DNA from: Chimaeribacter californicus | GTDB lineage: Bacteria; Pseudomonadota; Gammaproteobacteria; Enterobacterales; Enterobacteriaceae | Assembly (NCBI RefSeq): GCF_002858675.1 | Contig: NZ_PJZF01000020.1 | Coordinates: 1 to 64,000, forward strand | Length of the DNA: 64,000 nucleotides | Direction: 5' to 3' | In this document: piece by piece, positions 16,523 through 26,473 of the stretch | Layout: every line of letters starts with the position of its first letter | Numbering within the stretch: the stretch's first letter is position 1 | Notes under the pieces: generated by a model | What the model saw: the letters and a program-made list of their open reading frames with translations, nothing else | What the model was told of the DNA's origin: nothing | Database searches by the model: none | Translations under genes and position numbers: made by a program

Positions 16523-17651
16523 GGTGGCCCTCAATGGTTTTGGTGACATTCATTTCTGTGATGAACGGCTTGTAATCATAATATTCCCAGCGCTGAAGCA
16601 TAAACCAGATCCGGAATAGTCGAAACTGGTGATAAAGCGGGTGTTGGACGTCCACATCATCCAGTCCAAAGTGATCCTGTATTTGGTAGTGTATGGTGGC
16701 ACGGAAAGTGTCACCGTTAATATCTAATGATTTTAATATGATATGTGTTGCTGCAGTGCCGTGAACAGTAATGCCTAAACCATTAATTCGATCAGCCCAG
16801 TTATTAAATTTAGGTAAAATAGAATCTATTATAGATGCATGAAATTCACTATGCTTTTCTAAAGGATAATATTTTCCTTCCCAAGAGATAAATTTTTGCA
16901 GAGTGTTTCTAATTCGTTTAATTGAACTACTTTCGCTTGTATCCTCATCAATCCTTTCCTTCATCGCCCTGTCCAGCAACGGATCACTAAACGGCTTTCC
17001 GCTGTTCTCCTGCATATGCGCGATCATCTTGCGCATCAGCCCCTGATAGGGCCCCTGGAAAGAGTAGAGATCAGAAAGGTGGCGGAACTCATCAAACAAT
17101 ATCCGGGCGCTGGCTTGCCTGTCCGCCATCTGGTAGGGGTTACAGCGCGAGGAAATATCCGTCAGATGGTATTGCTCCCGTAATTGGGCGGCAGTCAGGT
17201 CACCATGCTTCATATCGGAAGCGGTATAGTCGTCCATCTTCTTTTGCGTTTCAAAAATCAGGGCGGGCAGCGGCAGGGGCGGGGAAACCGGTTTTTTTGC
17301 GGTTTGGGCGTACTGGGTGGGTTCTGTCTGATGTGTGGTGCTGGGTTCTGTTTCACGAAAAGAGGACGAGAATCCTCCCTGATCGGCGCTCTCATCAAAG
17401 AAACTGGATTCGGCGCACACGGTGTGGTTAGGGCAACCGCACATTACGCGGTCACCATTGGCAACAAAATAGCCATCCTCAAACCAACCCGTGCCTGTTG
17501 CCGCCATCTGGAAACTTCCCCGGCAGACATTGCACCATGCCAGATCACCAAATTGGGCTAACGGCAGATCTCCCTCATAAACCGATGTTGTGGCACTGAC
17601 AATGTATCCCTGAGTTGTCTTATTGCCCAAGCGGGCAAGCATCCTGGCCAT
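16512..17651 (-). CDS. PAAR-domain protein with C-terminal DUF3289 domain, probable T6SS effector
   Basis: 379 residues. Residues about 1-85 form a PAAR-like domain (LGNKTTQGYIVSATT, VANGDRVMCGCPNHT), the tip of the type VI secretion spike. A Pro/Thr-rich linker (about 95-130) leads to a C-terminal domain recognised as DUF3289 (FGLDDVDVQHPLYHQFRLF, LQRWEYYDYKPF, ITEM). The fusion of a spike tip to another domain is the usual form of specialised T6SS effectors. ATG 17651 has AGAGGA upstream. The toxic activity of DUF3289 is not known to me. No other T6SS gene is in the window, so it would ride an apparatus encoded elsewhere. The DUF943 array follows directly. Confidence 0.8.
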   Translation of the reverse strand: MARMLARLGNKTTQGYIVSATTSVYEGDLPLAQFGDLAWCNVCRGSFQMAATGTGWFEDGYFVANGDRVMCGCPNHTVCAESSFFDESADQGGFSSSFRETEPSTTHQTEPTQYAQTAKKPVSPPLPLPALIFETQKKMDDYTASDMKHGDLTAAQLREQYHLTDISSRCNPYQMADRQASARILFDEFRHLSDLYSFQGPYQGLMRKMIAHMQENSGKPFSDPLLDRAMKERIDEDTSESSSIKRIRNTLQKFISWEGKYYPLEKHSEFHASIIDSILPKFNNWADRINGLGITVHGTAATHIILKSLDINGDTFRATIHYQIQDHFGLDDVDVQHPLYHQFRLFRIWFMLQRWEYYDYKPFITEMNVTKTIEGHRDL

Positions 17652-17759
17652 ACCAATAATCCTCTGTTAAAAAAACAGAAAGACCATACTCCTTGTGTGG
17701 TTAACAGGCAAGTGCTGTATAAACAGAAATCCCGCCCACTTTTCAGCAGGCGGTATTGC

Positions 17760-18533
17760 TTAATCGTGGCGCAGGAAGCTGTCTTGATCCATCCAGGCGG
17801 GGAAGGCCTGGCGGTAGGCCTGGAGCGCTTCCAGAGAGAGCGCGGCCTCAATGGTCGCCGGGGTTTCCGGGGCGGCGGAAGCCAGTACCGCGCCTTGCGG
17901 GTCATGGATCACGCTGTCACCGCGGTAGTGCAGGCCGTTGCCGTCAGTGCCTACCCGGTTGCAGCCGGCGACGTAGCACTGGTTCTCAATCGCCCTCGCG
18001 GCCAGCAGGGTTTGCCAGTGGGCGGCGCGCGCGGCGGGCCAGTTGGCGACGTAGAGCGCCAGATCGTAATCCTGATGGCAGCGTGACCAGACCGGGAAAC
18101 GCAGGTCGTAACAGATCTGCGGCAGGATGCGCCAGCCGCGCCACTCGATGATCTCGCGCCGTTTGCCCGCCTGATAGTGCATATGTTCGTTCGCCATGCG
18201 GAACAGGTGGCGCTTGTCGTAACGGTGCACCCGGCCGCCCGGCTCCACCAGCAGGAAGCGGTTCACTGCGCCTTCCGGCGTTTTCAGCGCCACACTGCCA
18301 CCCACCAGCGCGTGGGTCTGCTGCGCCCAGCGGTGCAGCCAGGCGATCACCTCCGCCTCCGGCAGCGCGCTGGCGGGCGCCTGCATCGCGAAACCGGTGG
18401 TGAACATCTCCGGCAGGATGATCAGATCGCGCCCGTGCAGCGTGCTGAGCAGGGTGTCGAAATGGCGCAGGTTGGCCGCGCCGTCCAGCCACGTCAGCGG
18501 CTGTTGCAGTAAAGTCAGGTTCAGAGTTGACAC
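17760..18533 (-). CDS. yafV: Omega-amidase YafV (nitrilase family)
   Basis: 257 residues. The nitrilase triad is visible: Glu42 (ILPEMF), Lys in HRYDKRHLF and Cys in QICYDLRFPVW. YafV hydrolyses alpha-ketoglutaramate to 2-oxoglutarate. Its start overlaps the end of the upstream aminotransferase gene by 13 nt, so the two are coupled; glutamine transaminase plus omega-amidase is a known pair in methionine salvage. Confidence 0.9.
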   Translation of the reverse strand: MSTLNLTLLQQPLTWLDGAANLRHFDTLLSTLHGRDLIILPEMFTTGFAMQAPASALPEAEVIAWLHRWAQQTHALVGGSVALKTPEGAVNRFLLVEPGGRVHRYDKRHLFRMANEHMHYQAGKRREIIEWRGWRILPQICYDLRFPVWSRCHQDYDLALYVANWPAARAAHWQTLLAARAIENQCYVAGCNRVGTDGNGLHYRGDSVIHDPQGAVLASAAPETPATIEAALSLEALQAYRQAFPAWMDQDSFLRHD

Positions 18534-19678
18534 AGGCGCTCCGCGGCGGCGTCCAGCGTGGCATCCTGCTTGGCAAAACAGAGCCGCACCAGTTTGTGGG
18601 GGAAGGCATCGGCACAGAATACCGACAGCGGAATCGCCGCCACGCCGACATGCTCGGTCAGCCAGCGGCTGAAGGCGACATCATCCAGATCTGAGATCGC
18701 GCTGTAGTCCACCAGCAGGAAATAGGTGCCCTCGCACGGCAGCACCTCAAAGCGGCTGGCGGCCAGCGCCTGCACCAGCCGGTCACGCTTCGCCTGGTAA
18801 AATGCCGGCAGCGTCTGCCAGTGCGCCGGTTCGTGGCGCAGCATATCCGCCAGCGCCAGCTGCACCGGGGTGGTGATGGAGAAGGTCAGGTACTGGTGCA
18901 CTTTGCGCAGCTCGGCGGTGATCGCCGCCGGGGCGATGCAGTAACCGACGCGCCAGCCGGTCATGTGGTAGGTTTTGCCGAACGAGTAGACCGCCACCGC
19001 CCGCTGGCGCAATTGCGGGTGTGCCAGCACGCTGGCGTGGCCCTGCGCGGTGAAGCAGATGTGCTCATACACTTCGTCACTCAGCACGTAAATCTCGCGG
19101 TCGCCAATCGCCTGCCACAGCGCCTCGAAATCCGCCGCCTGCCAGCTGGTGGCGGACGGGTTGTGCGGCGTGTTGACGATCACCAGCCGGGTGTTGTCGG
19201 TGATAAGGCCGGCAAACTGTGACCAGTCCACGCGGAAGGCGGGCGGTTGCAGCGTGATGCGCGTCATGGTGCCGCCCGCCAGCTCTACCGCCGGGCCGTA
19301 GCTGTCATAGCTCGGGTCGAAGCAAATCATCTCGTCGCCCCGTCGCACCAGCGCGGTGATGGCGGCATAGAGCGCCTCGGTCGCCCCGGCGGTAATCGTC
19401 ACCTCCGCACCGGCATCCGGCTGCCAGCCGTAGCGGTCAGCGGTTTTATCGGCAATCGCTTCACGCAGCGCGGCACAGCCGGTCATCGGGGCGTACTGGT
19501 TCGCGCCCTGCGCCACATGGAACGCCAGCCGCGCTTTCAGGTAGTCGGGGCCGTCATAATCCGGGAAGCCCTGCGACAGGTTAATGGCGTTGTGCTGCTG
19601 CGCCAGGGCGCTCATCTGGGTGAAAATGGTGGTGCCGAGGGCCGGTAATTTACTTTGCGGGATCAGGGCTGCGCTCAT
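18521..19678 (-). CDS. ybdL: PLP-dependent methionine/glutamine aminotransferase
   Basis: 385-residue class I/II aminotransferase. The PLP lysine is in YSFGKTYHMTGWRVGY, the substrate-binding Asn in NTPHNPSA, and a carboxylate-binding Arg near the C-terminus (LVRLCFAK). It opens with SKLPALGTTIFTQMSALA, typical of YbdL/kynurenine-aminotransferase-like enzymes. YbdL transfers amino groups from methionine or aromatic residues. The overlap with yafV supports transamination with glutamine followed by alpha-ketoglutaramate removal. Confidence 0.85.
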   Translation of the reverse strand: MSAALIPQSKLPALGTTIFTQMSALAQQHNAINLSQGFPDYDGPDYLKARLAFHVAQGANQYAPMTGCAALREAIADKTADRYGWQPDAGAEVTITAGATEALYAAITALVRRGDEMICFDPSYDSYGPAVELAGGTMTRITLQPPAFRVDWSQFAGLITDNTRLVIVNTPHNPSATSWQAADFEALWQAIGDREIYVLSDEVYEHICFTAQGHASVLAHPQLRQRAVAVYSFGKTYHMTGWRVGYCIAPAAITAELRKVHQYLTFSITTPVQLALADMLRHEPAHWQTLPAFYQAKRDRLVQALAASRFEVLPCEGTYFLLVDYSAISDLDDVAFSRWLTEHVGVAAIPLSVFCADAFPHKLVRLCFAKQDATLDAAAERLCQL

Positions 19679-19869
19679 GGTGTTTGCCGATACTCAGAAA
19701 TGGGTGTAACGACAATATAACATCTGTCTGACGTTTGGCAATCAAGACGCTTAGACGGCCAAATCCGGGAAGTCGGGGCAAATAAAGAGGTGTTTCGGGG
19801 CGCGATCCTTTTATAATGCGCACCGGCGCTCCCAAACGCCGCCCTCTCTTAAAAACAGGAATGACCGAT

Positions 19870-20340
19870 ATGATGAACAACGATGTTTTGCGCAGCATCC
19901 GCTACATGCTTGACCTGAGCGATGCCCGCCTCATCGAGATCCTGGCTTCGGCCGGTGAAAGCGCGAGCGTGGAGCAGGTGCAAAGCTATCTGAAGAAAGA
20001 GGAGGAGGCGGGCCACCAGCCTTGCCCGGACACCGTGATGGCGCACTTCCTGAATGGCCTGATCTTCTTCCGCCGCGGCCGTGATGAGTCGCACCCGGCC
20101 CCGGAAATTGAACTGCCGGTCACCAACAACATTATCCTGAAAAAGCTGCGCGTGGCGTTCGAGCTGAAAACCACCGACATTCTGGAGATCCTGGCGTCCG
20201 TGGATTTCCGCGTCTCGCAGCCGGAGATCGGCGCGATCTTCCGCAAGCCGGGGCACAAGAACTATCGCCCGTGCGGTGACCAGTTTATGCGTTACTTCCT
20301 GAAGGGCCTGACGCAGCGCGTGCGCCCGGCGAAAGCGTAA
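19870..20340 (+). CDS. yehS: DUF1456 family protein YehS
   Basis: 156 residues, the same length as E. coli YehS, with two repeats of about 70 residues each (NNDVLRSIRYML and NNIILKKLRVAF), each followed by a conserved block (FLNGLIF / RYFLKGL). ATG 19870 is chosen over the upstream frame start at 19816 because homology begins there and AGGA lies 9 nt before. Function unknown; the protein is widely conserved. Confidence 0.88.
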   Translation: MMNNDVLRSIRYMLDLSDARLIEILASAGESASVEQVQSYLKKEEEAGHQPCPDTVMAHFLNGLIFFRRGRDESHPAPEIELPVTNNIILKKLRVAFELKTTDILEILASVDFRVSQPEIGAIFRKPGHKNYRPCGDQFMRYFLKGLTQRVRPAKA

Positions 20341-20360
20341 CCGCGGCATCAGCGAAAAAA

Positions 20361-20384
20361 AACGGCACTCCAGGGAGTGCCGTT
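20361..20384. terminator. Bidirectional rho-independent terminator, yehS/fadE
   Basis: An 11-bp perfect stem (AACGGCACTCC / GGAGTGCCGTT) with a 2-nt loop. It is flanked by A8 on the left and TTGCTT on the right, so it can end yehS on the plus strand and fadE on the minus strand. Confidence 0.85.
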
Positions 20385-20424
20385 TTGCTTACTGCGGGTA
20401 AAGTTGCTGTGTAATGTCTTTGCC

Positions 20425-22872
20425 CTATGCCGCCTCAGGGTGGCGCGGCGTCTGTTTCAATGAGTCCGGCTTTTTGGCTGCCAGTTCCTCAGGGTCGAAA
20501 TCGTCTACGTTAATCGAACGCAGACGGCTCTCTTCCGCCTGGATTAATATACGCGCCTCGTCGTCATTAATCTTCCCTTCTTTATGAGCCTGTTGCGCCA
20601 GCTGATCCAGCCGGGTGAACGGCAGGGTTTTGCCAGCCTCACGGCAGAGCCGTTTATGGACAACTTCCGCTGCAATGATGTGCTGTAACGCCTCTTCCAG
20701 CTGGCCGAACGGGTTATTTTCGCCCGGCGTCAGGTACTGGCCGCGCCCAAGGCGCGAGCGGGTCGCCGAAGGCTGTTGCAGCAGTTGCGCCAGCTGGTGG
20801 TCAAGGCGATCTGACGGGCCTTGCTGCGCCCGGCCAACCGGGAACACCACCAGCCGCATCAGCCCGGCCACCAGCCGGTTCGGGAAGTTGCGCAGCAGCT
20901 CATCTAGCGCCTGTTCCGCCTGGCGCAGGCAGTCCTGCACGCCCCAGTGCACCAGCGGCAAATCCGCCTGCTGGCGCCCTTCATCCTCGTAGCGTTTCAG
21001 GGTGGCGGTGGCGAGGAACAGCTGGCTGAGGATGTCACCCAGCCGCGCCGAGATGCGTTCACGGCGTTTCAGGCTGCCGCCCAGCACGCCCATTGAGACA
21101 TCCGCCAGCAGCGCAAGGTTGGCGCTCAGCCGGTTGATCTGCTGGTAATAACGCGTGGTGGCGTCACGCACCGGTGCACGGCTGGTGCGGCCGTTGGTCA
21201 GGCCGAGCCACAGACTGCGCATTTCATTGCTGCCGACGTGGCCGAGGTGGCCGAACAGCGCGCGGTCAAAGCGTTCCACATTACGTTCTGCGGCAGCCGC
21301 CATCTCCTCCAGCACATACGGGTGGCAGCGGATCGCCCCCTGGCCGAAGATGATCATGCTGCGGGTCAGGATGTTCGCCCCTTCCACGGTGATGGCGATC
21401 GGCGCGCCCTGATAGGTGCGGGCGAGGAAGTTGCTGCGGCCGAGCATAATGCCCTTGCCGCCGGTGATGTCCATCGCGTCCATCACCGCGCGCTGCCCTC
21501 GGTGGGTACAGTGGTATTTGATGATGGCGGAGAGCACCGCCGGTTTCTCCCCGGCCATGATGCCGGTGGTGATCAGCGTGGCGGCGGCGTCCATTACGTA
21601 GGCGTTACCGGCAATGCGCGCCAGCGGCTCCTCGATGCCTTCCATTTTACCGATCGCCACTTTGAACTGGCGGCGGATGTGGGCATAGGCACCGGTGGCC
21701 AGCGCCACCGATTTGAGGCTGCCGGTGGAGTTGGAGGGCAGGGTGATGCCGCGCCCGACCGACAGGCATTCCACCAGCATCCGCCAGCCCTGGCCGGCCA
21801 TCGCCGGGCCGCCGATGATGGTGTCAATCGGCACAAAGATGTTGTTGCCGCGCGTCGGGCCGTTCTGGAACGGCACGTTAAGCGGGAAGTGGCGGCGGCC
21901 GATCTCTACGCCCGGCGTGCTGGTGGGGATTAGCGCGCAGGTGATGCCGAGCTCAACGGTTTCGCCCAGCAGGTGTTCCGGGTCAGAGAGTTTGAACGCC
22001 AGCCCAAGCACCGTGGCGACCGGGGCCAGCGTGATGTAGCGCTTGTTCCAGGTCAGGCGCATGCCCAGCACCTGCCGGCCCTGCCACTCGCCCATGCAGA
22101 CCACGCCGGTGTCCGGGATCGCCCCGGCATCCGAGCCCGCTTCCGGGCTGGTGAGTGCGAAACAGGGGATCTCCTGCCCGCGTGCCAGCCGCGGCAGGTA
22201 GTGATCCTTCTGCGCGTCGGTGCCGTAGTGTTGCAGCAGCTCGCCGGGGCCGAGGGAGTTCGGCACGCCTACGGTTATCGCCAGAATGCCGGAGACGCCC
22301 GCCAGTTTCTGCAACACCCGCGCCTGGGCATAGGCGGAGAATTCCAGCCCGCCATACTCTTTCTTGATGATCATCGCAAAGAAGCGGTGCTCTTTCAGGT
22401 AGGCCCACAACTCCGGCGGCAGGTCGGCCAGTTCGTGGGTGATGGCGAAATCATTCGCCATGCGGCACGCCTCGTTGACCGGGCCGTCCAGAAACGCCTG
22501 CTCTTCCGGCGTCAGCACCGGCTGCGGGTAGTTGTGCAGTTTTTTCCAGTCCGGCGCGCCCTGGAAGATATCGCCTTCCCACCAGGTGGTACCGGCATCA
22601 ATCGCCTCTTTTTCCGTGCGGGACATCGCGGGCATCACCTTACTGAAGGTGCGCATCGCCGGGGCGGAGAAGAGGGCACGGCGCAGCGGCAGCACATTGA
22701 GCGGCAGCAGCACCAGGGCCAGCGGCAGCAACACCCACCACGACCACACCTGGGCCGCGCTGAGCACGGCGGCATACGCCAGCAGCAGCAGGCTGCTGAG
22801 GAGCAGATTCACCTTGTGGTAGAACAGCACGCCCAGCAGCACCAAAAAACCGATAATCGTAAGCACCAGCAT
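20425..22872 (-). CDS. fadE: Acyl-CoA dehydrogenase FadE
   Basis: 815 residues (E. coli 814). Two or three hydrophobic N-terminal segments anchor it to the membrane, followed by acyl-CoA dehydrogenase N, middle ([14 protein letters not shown]) and C-terminal domains and a long FadE-specific C-terminal extension. It catalyses the first step of fatty-acid beta-oxidation. The ribosome site AGGGAG precedes ATG 22872, and a FadR-like operator lies just upstream. Confidence 0.96.
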   Translation of the reverse strand: MLVLTIIGFLVLLGVLFYHKVNLLLSSLLLLAYAAVLSAAQVWSWWVLLPLALVLLPLNVLPLRRALFSAPAMRTFSKVMPAMSRTEKEAIDAGTTWWEGDIFQGAPDWKKLHNYPQPVLTPEEQAFLDGPVNEACRMANDFAITHELADLPPELWAYLKEHRFFAMIIKKEYGGLEFSAYAQARVLQKLAGVSGILAITVGVPNSLGPGELLQHYGTDAQKDHYLPRLARGQEIPCFALTSPEAGSDAGAIPDTGVVCMGEWQGRQVLGMRLTWNKRYITLAPVATVLGLAFKLSDPEHLLGETVELGITCALIPTSTPGVEIGRRHFPLNVPFQNGPTRGNNIFVPIDTIIGGPAMAGQGWRMLVECLSVGRGITLPSNSTGSLKSVALATGAYAHIRRQFKVAIGKMEGIEEPLARIAGNAYVMDAAATLITTGIMAGEKPAVLSAIIKYHCTHRGQRAVMDAMDITGGKGIMLGRSNFLARTYQGAPIAITVEGANILTRSMIIFGQGAIRCHPYVLEEMAAAAERNVERFDRALFGHLGHVGSNEMRSLWLGLTNGRTSRAPVRDATTRYYQQINRLSANLALLADVSMGVLGGSLKRRERISARLGDILSQLFLATATLKRYEDEGRQQADLPLVHWGVQDCLRQAEQALDELLRNFPNRLVAGLMRLVVFPVGRAQQGPSDRLDHQLAQLLQQPSATRSRLGRGQYLTPGENNPFGQLEEALQHIIAAEVVHKRLCREAGKTLPFTRLDQLAQQAHKEGKINDDEARILIQAEESRLRSINVDDFDPEELAAKKPDSLKQTPRHPEAA

Positions 22873-22893
22873 ATTGAAAGCTCCCTAAGTTGT

Positions 22894-22910
22894 AGGAGGT
22901 CTGACCTGTT
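22894..22910. promoter_or_regulatory. Candidate FadR operator of fadE
   Basis: AGGAGGTCTGACCTGTT is close to the 17-bp FadR consensus (AGCTGGTCCGACNTGTT), with the central GGTC-GAC core intact. It lies about 22 nt before the fadE start codon. FadR repression of fadE is established in E. coli; the site here is a sequence match. Confidence 0.65.
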
Positions 22911-23106
22911 GACGATGTATAGGTTGTAGATGATGGCTATTTTTTTAGCAATACGTTTACATGCTAATTACAATCTGGCTCACATTCCCACCGCACCGGT
23001 TGCCAAAAAGCGGGGCCGGGTGTGACAACGCTTCTCGCTCATGGGGCAATCCGCTACACTGCACAGCGGAAGAATTTTCATGCCAACGGGCTATCAAGAG
23101 GCTGTC

Positions 23107-23688
23107 ATGTACCAGGATTTAATCCGTAACGAACTGAACGAAGCTGCTGAAACTCTGAACAATTTCCTCAGCGATGAGGCCAACCTGGCCGCCATCCAGC
23201 AGGCGGCGGTGCTGCTGGCAGACGCCTTCAAGGCGGGCGGTAAGGTGCTCTCCTGCGGTAACGGCGGTTCCCACTGTGACGCCATGCACTTCGCCGAGGA
23301 ACTCACCGGCCGTTACCGCGAAAACCGCCCCGGCTACCCGGCGATCGCCATCTCTGACGTCAGCCACCTCTCCTGTGTCAGCAATGATTTCGGCTATGAA
23401 TTCGTGTTCTCACGCTTTATTGAAGCGGTCGGCCAGCGCGGTGACGTGCTGCTCGGCATCTCCACCTCCGGCAATTCCGGCAATGTGATCAAGGCGATTT
23501 CCGCAGCGCGTGCCAAAGGCATGAAAGTGATCACCCTGACCGGCAAAGATGGCGGCCAGATGGACGGCAGCGCGGACGTTGAGATCCGGGTGCCGCACTT
23601 CGGCTATGCTGATCGTATTCAGGAGATTCACATCAAGGTGATCCACATCCTGATCATGCTGATTGAAAAAGAGATGAGCAGCCACTGA
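23107..23688 (+). CDS. gmhA: Sedoheptulose-7-phosphate isomerase GmhA
   Basis: 193 residues (E. coli 192), a SIS-domain enzyme that makes D-glycero-D-manno-heptose 7-phosphate for LPS core. [20 protein letters not shown] and the C-terminal [12 protein letters not shown] are nearly identical to E. coli. ATG 23107 ([15 protein letters not shown]) is chosen over the upstream in-frame 23041. Confidence 0.96.
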   Translation: MYQDLIRNELNEAAETLNNFLSDEANLAAIQQAAVLLADAFKAGGKVLSCGNGGSHCDAMHFAEELTGRYRENRPGYPAIAISDVSHLSCVSNDFGYEFVFSRFIEAVGQRGDVLLGISTSGNSGNVIKAISAARAKGMKVITLTGKDGGQMDGSADVEIRVPHFGYADRIQEIHIKVIHILIMLIEKEMSSH

Positions 23689-23725
23689 GTGGCGCTGCCG
23701 CGGTTGTCAGGGGAGGAGACAGGCA

Positions 23726-24493
23726 ATGTGTGAACTGCTCGGGATGAGCGCCAATGTACCAACCGATATCTGCTTCAGCTTTACCGGGCTGGTACAGCGC
23801 GGCGGCGGTACCGGCCCGCATAAAGATGGCTGGGGTATTACTTTTTATGAGGGGCTGGGCTGCCGCACCTTTAAAGATCCGCACCCCAGTTTTAACTCCC
23901 CGATTGCCCGGCTGGTGCAGGAGTACCCGATCAAATCCTGCGCCGTGGTGTCGCATATCCGCCAGGCCAACCGCGGTGAAGTGGCGCTGGAAAACACCCA
24001 CCCCTTTACCCGCGAGCTCTGGGGCCGTAACTGGACGTATGCCCACAATGGCCAGTTGAAAGGCTACCGCCGGCTGGAGACCGGGCCGATGCGCCCGATC
24101 GGGCAGACGGACAGCGAATATGCCTTCTGTTGGCTGCTGAACCAGCTGACGCAGCGCTACCCGCGCACGCCCGGTAACTGGCCGGCGGTGTTCCGCTTTA
24201 TTGCGTCACTGGCCGATCAACTGCGGGAGAAGGGGGTGTTCAATATGCTGTTGTCAGATGGGCGGTTTGTGATGGCGTACTGCTCCACCAATTTGCACTG
24301 GATCACCCGCCGTGCGCCGTTCGGCAAAGCCACATTGCTGGACAGGGATGTAGAGATCGATTTTCAGCAGCAGACCACACCCAATGATGTGGTCTCGGTG
24401 ATTGCCACCCAGCCGCTGACCGGCAACGAAACCTGGCACAAGATTGCGCCAGGTGAGTTCGCCTTATTTCGTTTCGGTGAACGCATACTCTGA
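23726..24493 (+). CDS. yafJ: Class II glutamine amidotransferase YafJ
   Basis: 255 residues. Cys2 after Met (MCELLGM) is the N-terminal nucleophile of the Ntn glutamine amidotransferase fold; SHIRQAN and NTHPF and YAHNGQL follow as in GATase II. It is 37 nt downstream of gmhA with a GGGGAGGAG ribosome site. No synthetase partner domain is present, so its substrate is unknown, as in E. coli. Its last 30 nt overlap the convergent dpaA gene. Confidence 0.92.
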   Translation: MCELLGMSANVPTDICFSFTGLVQRGGGTGPHKDGWGITFYEGLGCRTFKDPHPSFNSPIARLVQEYPIKSCAVVSHIRQANRGEVALENTHPFTRELWGRNWTYAHNGQLKGYRRLETGPMRPIGQTDSEYAFCWLLNQLTQRYPRTPGNWPAVFRFIASLADQLREKGVFNMLLSDGRFVMAYCSTNLHWITRRAPFGKATLLDRDVEIDFQQQTTPNDVVSVIATQPLTGNETWHKIAPGEFALFRFGERIL

Positions 24494-25186
24494 AATGTTC
24501 TGCGTACCAATAATGGCCGGGTTAAACACATACTGGCCATTCGCGACGGTGACCGTCGGCGGCAGGTGTTTCTCGCTGAAGTAGCGGTAGCCCGGTTGCA
24601 GGCCGCGCCAGAACGTATAGTAGGACGACATGCGGTGGCGCTGGAGGTTGGCGTCTGTCATGCGGAACGGATAGATGGCGATGTCCACCTTCACCTGCCC
24701 GTTACGCAGCGCCGCATCGACATAGGTGAAGATCTCATCCATATACGCGTTGGTCATCGCATAACAGCCGATGGACTTGCAATCCCCGTGAATCATCAGG
24801 TAGTTACCGGAATAACCCTGCGCGCGGTCATAGGCGTTTGGGTAGCCGATGTTGATGGCGCGGTAGAAGCGGCTGTTGGGTTTCAGGTGGCGGAGATCCA
24901 CACTGTAGAACCCTTCCGGGCTTTTGAAATCCCCTTCACGCCGTTTCGGGCCAAGGCCGCCGGAGAAGTTGCAGATGCGGTACGCACCCAGCAAGCGGAA
25001 CTCATTCCCCATCTTGCCGTATAACTCTAAGGTGCGTTCTTCTTTGAAGATCTGAATATAGATCGGAGTACCCAATAATTGCTGTTTAATATTTTGGGTA
25101 ACTGTCACCTGCTCACTGGCGGAGCTGGTGGTGGATACCCAAGGCAAACAGAGAAACATCGCAAGCATCAGCGCGATTTTGCCCAT
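24464..25186 (-). CDS. dpaA: Peptidoglycan meso-DAP protein amidase DpaA (YafK, LdtF)
   Basis: About 240 residues with a Sec signal peptide ending near SASE and an L,D-transpeptidase (YkuD) fold. The catalytic motif [14 protein letters not shown] is complete. In E. coli this protein does not cross-link but cuts Braun lipoprotein from peptidoglycan. The second ATG (25186) is preferred because AGGA is then 6 nt away. Ends in a convergent overlap with yafJ. Confidence 0.92.
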   Translation of the reverse strand: MGKIALMLAMFLCLPWVSTTSSASEQVTVTQNIKQQLLGTPIYIQIFKEERTLELYGKMGNEFRLLGAYRICNFSGGLGPKRREGDFKSPEGFYSVDLRHLKPNSRFYRAINIGYPNAYDRAQGYSGNYLMIHGDCKSIGCYAMTNAYMDEIFTYVDAALRNGQVKVDIAIYPFRMTDANLQRHRMSSYYTFWRGLQPGYRYFSEKHLPPTVTVANGQYVFNPAIIGTQNISEYAFTETK

Positions 25187-25351
25187 TATCATTCCTGCTT
25201 ATTATAAAAAACTGTCGTTGCCTGCGGGCGAGCGCCCCGGCGTATGCCTTTACCGCCCCGGTGCGGGGCTGACTCATAGTAAAGCTGATTAATTATTTAG
25301 CAATGGGGGGAAAATGATATTTTTTGGAAGCTATATCGCCGATTAAGAAAA

Positions 25352-25378
25352 AAGACGGGGCAGGCGCGCCGCCGTCTT
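25352..25378 (-). terminator. Rho-independent terminator of the GDPD gene
   Basis: On the minus strand AAGACGG / CCGTCTT forms a 7-bp stem around a GC-rich loop, followed by TTTTTTC. It lies 29 nt past the stop codon of the phosphodiesterase gene. Confidence 0.65.
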
Positions 25379-25406
25379 CCGGGTGAGGCAGTAAAAAGCG
25401 GGGGGA

Positions 25407-26282
25407 TTAACGGGCAGCGGAGGCGAATTGCGACGGCGCATCCACCAGCACGCCATCCGCGCCGAGGTCAGCGGCCTGCTGCAACGCCTGCGGGCTGTTC
25501 ACGCCAAACAACACAATGTGCGCCTTGCCGCGGCTGCGGAAACACTCCATGGCTTCCTTGTCCCAGACTAACGTGGCGGCAGACCGCGCCTCGCCCAGGG
25601 TATATTTCTCCACCACCTCCACCTTGCGTTGCAGCTCCAGCCCATACCAGCGGTCGGCGGCTGACGCCTCCAGCGTACACTGGTGCGCCATGGTGATGTT
25701 CGCAAGCGCGGTGCGCGTCAGGTCACGGCTTTCAAAACGCGGCACCTCCGGCGGCAGGGCAGCCAGATAGCGGCTGTCGGTGCTGTAAACCCGGCTGCGC
25801 GACAGGCTCTGTGTCTCCTGCAGCACCTTCGCCAGCGCGGCGGCCATCACCTCCGGTGCGGCGTCAGGGCTTTTGATGTCGAGGTAAAAGACCACCTGCG
25901 GGTGGCGCGTTAATACGTCGGCCAGGGTGGGAATGCCCACCTGTTTGCCGCGCCACGGGTGCCGGCCGCCTTTGGCGAACGCCCAGCCGGCGTCGGTTTT
26001 TGCCAGAGCGGCCGCCGTATACGCGGAGACCGCGCCTTTCAGCGGCGTCAGCGCGCTTAAGTCTGACGGGCGGTAGAGCACCGGCACGCCGTCTTTGCTG
26101 AGCTGCACGGTGACCCAGACGGCATCCGCGCCGTTTTTCAGGGCCAGATCGATGGCCGGCAGGGTGTTTTCCGGCGCGTCACCGGTGCCGCCGCGGTGGG
26201 CGATAATCTGCGGGGCGGCCCACACCGGGGCGCTGCCGAGCAACAGCGAGGCTGCCATCACGAACGTTTTGCTGATTGACAT
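25407..26282 (-). CDS. Periplasmic glycerophosphodiester phosphodiesterase family protein
   Basis: About 291 residues. A signal peptide (to PVWA, about residue 22) precedes a GDPD TIM barrel with IIAHRGG and the catalytic/metal pair APENT, then FYLDIKSPD for metal binding. The usual E-x-D of the first barrel strand appears as VWVTVQLSKDG, with Thr-Val in place of the customary acidic residues, so activity may be altered. It is not the GlpQ or UgpQ orthologue by length. Stands alone between dpaA and dinB with its own terminator. Confidence 0.8.
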   Translation of the reverse strand: MSISKTFVMAASLLLGSAPVWAAPQIIAHRGGTGDAPENTLPAIDLALKNGADAVWVTVQLSKDGVPVLYRPSDLSALTPLKGAVSAYTAAALAKTDAGWAFAKGGRHPWRGKQVGIPTLADVLTRHPQVVFYLDIKSPDAAPEVMAAALAKVLQETQSLSRSRVYSTDSRYLAALPPEVPRFESRDLTRTALANITMAHQCTLEASAADRWYGLELQRKVEVVEKYTLGEARSAATLVWDKEAMECFRSRGKAHIVLFGVNSPQALQQAADLGADGVLVDAPSQFASAAR

Positions 26283-26432
26283 CATTTCATCCTTAAAAGC
26301 GCAAAGGGAAAAGCGTACCGCTGTTGAGTAGCACGGCAGGTGGCCCGCGAAAAGTAATCTTTGCTAAATAACATATTCATTTTCAGTGACATATCCATGA
26401 CAGCGCGCGGCTTGAGCCAACGCCGCTTCCGC

Positions 26433-26448
26433 CTGTATACTTATACAG
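26433..26448. promoter_or_regulatory. LexA box of dinB
   Basis: CTGTATACTTATACAG is a full match to the LexA consensus CTGT-N8-ACAG with the typical AT-rich alternating core, 25 nt before dinB. It puts dinB under SOS control. Confidence 0.95.
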
Positions 26449-26473
26449 GTGCGGGAGGCCGGGGCCGGGGGAG

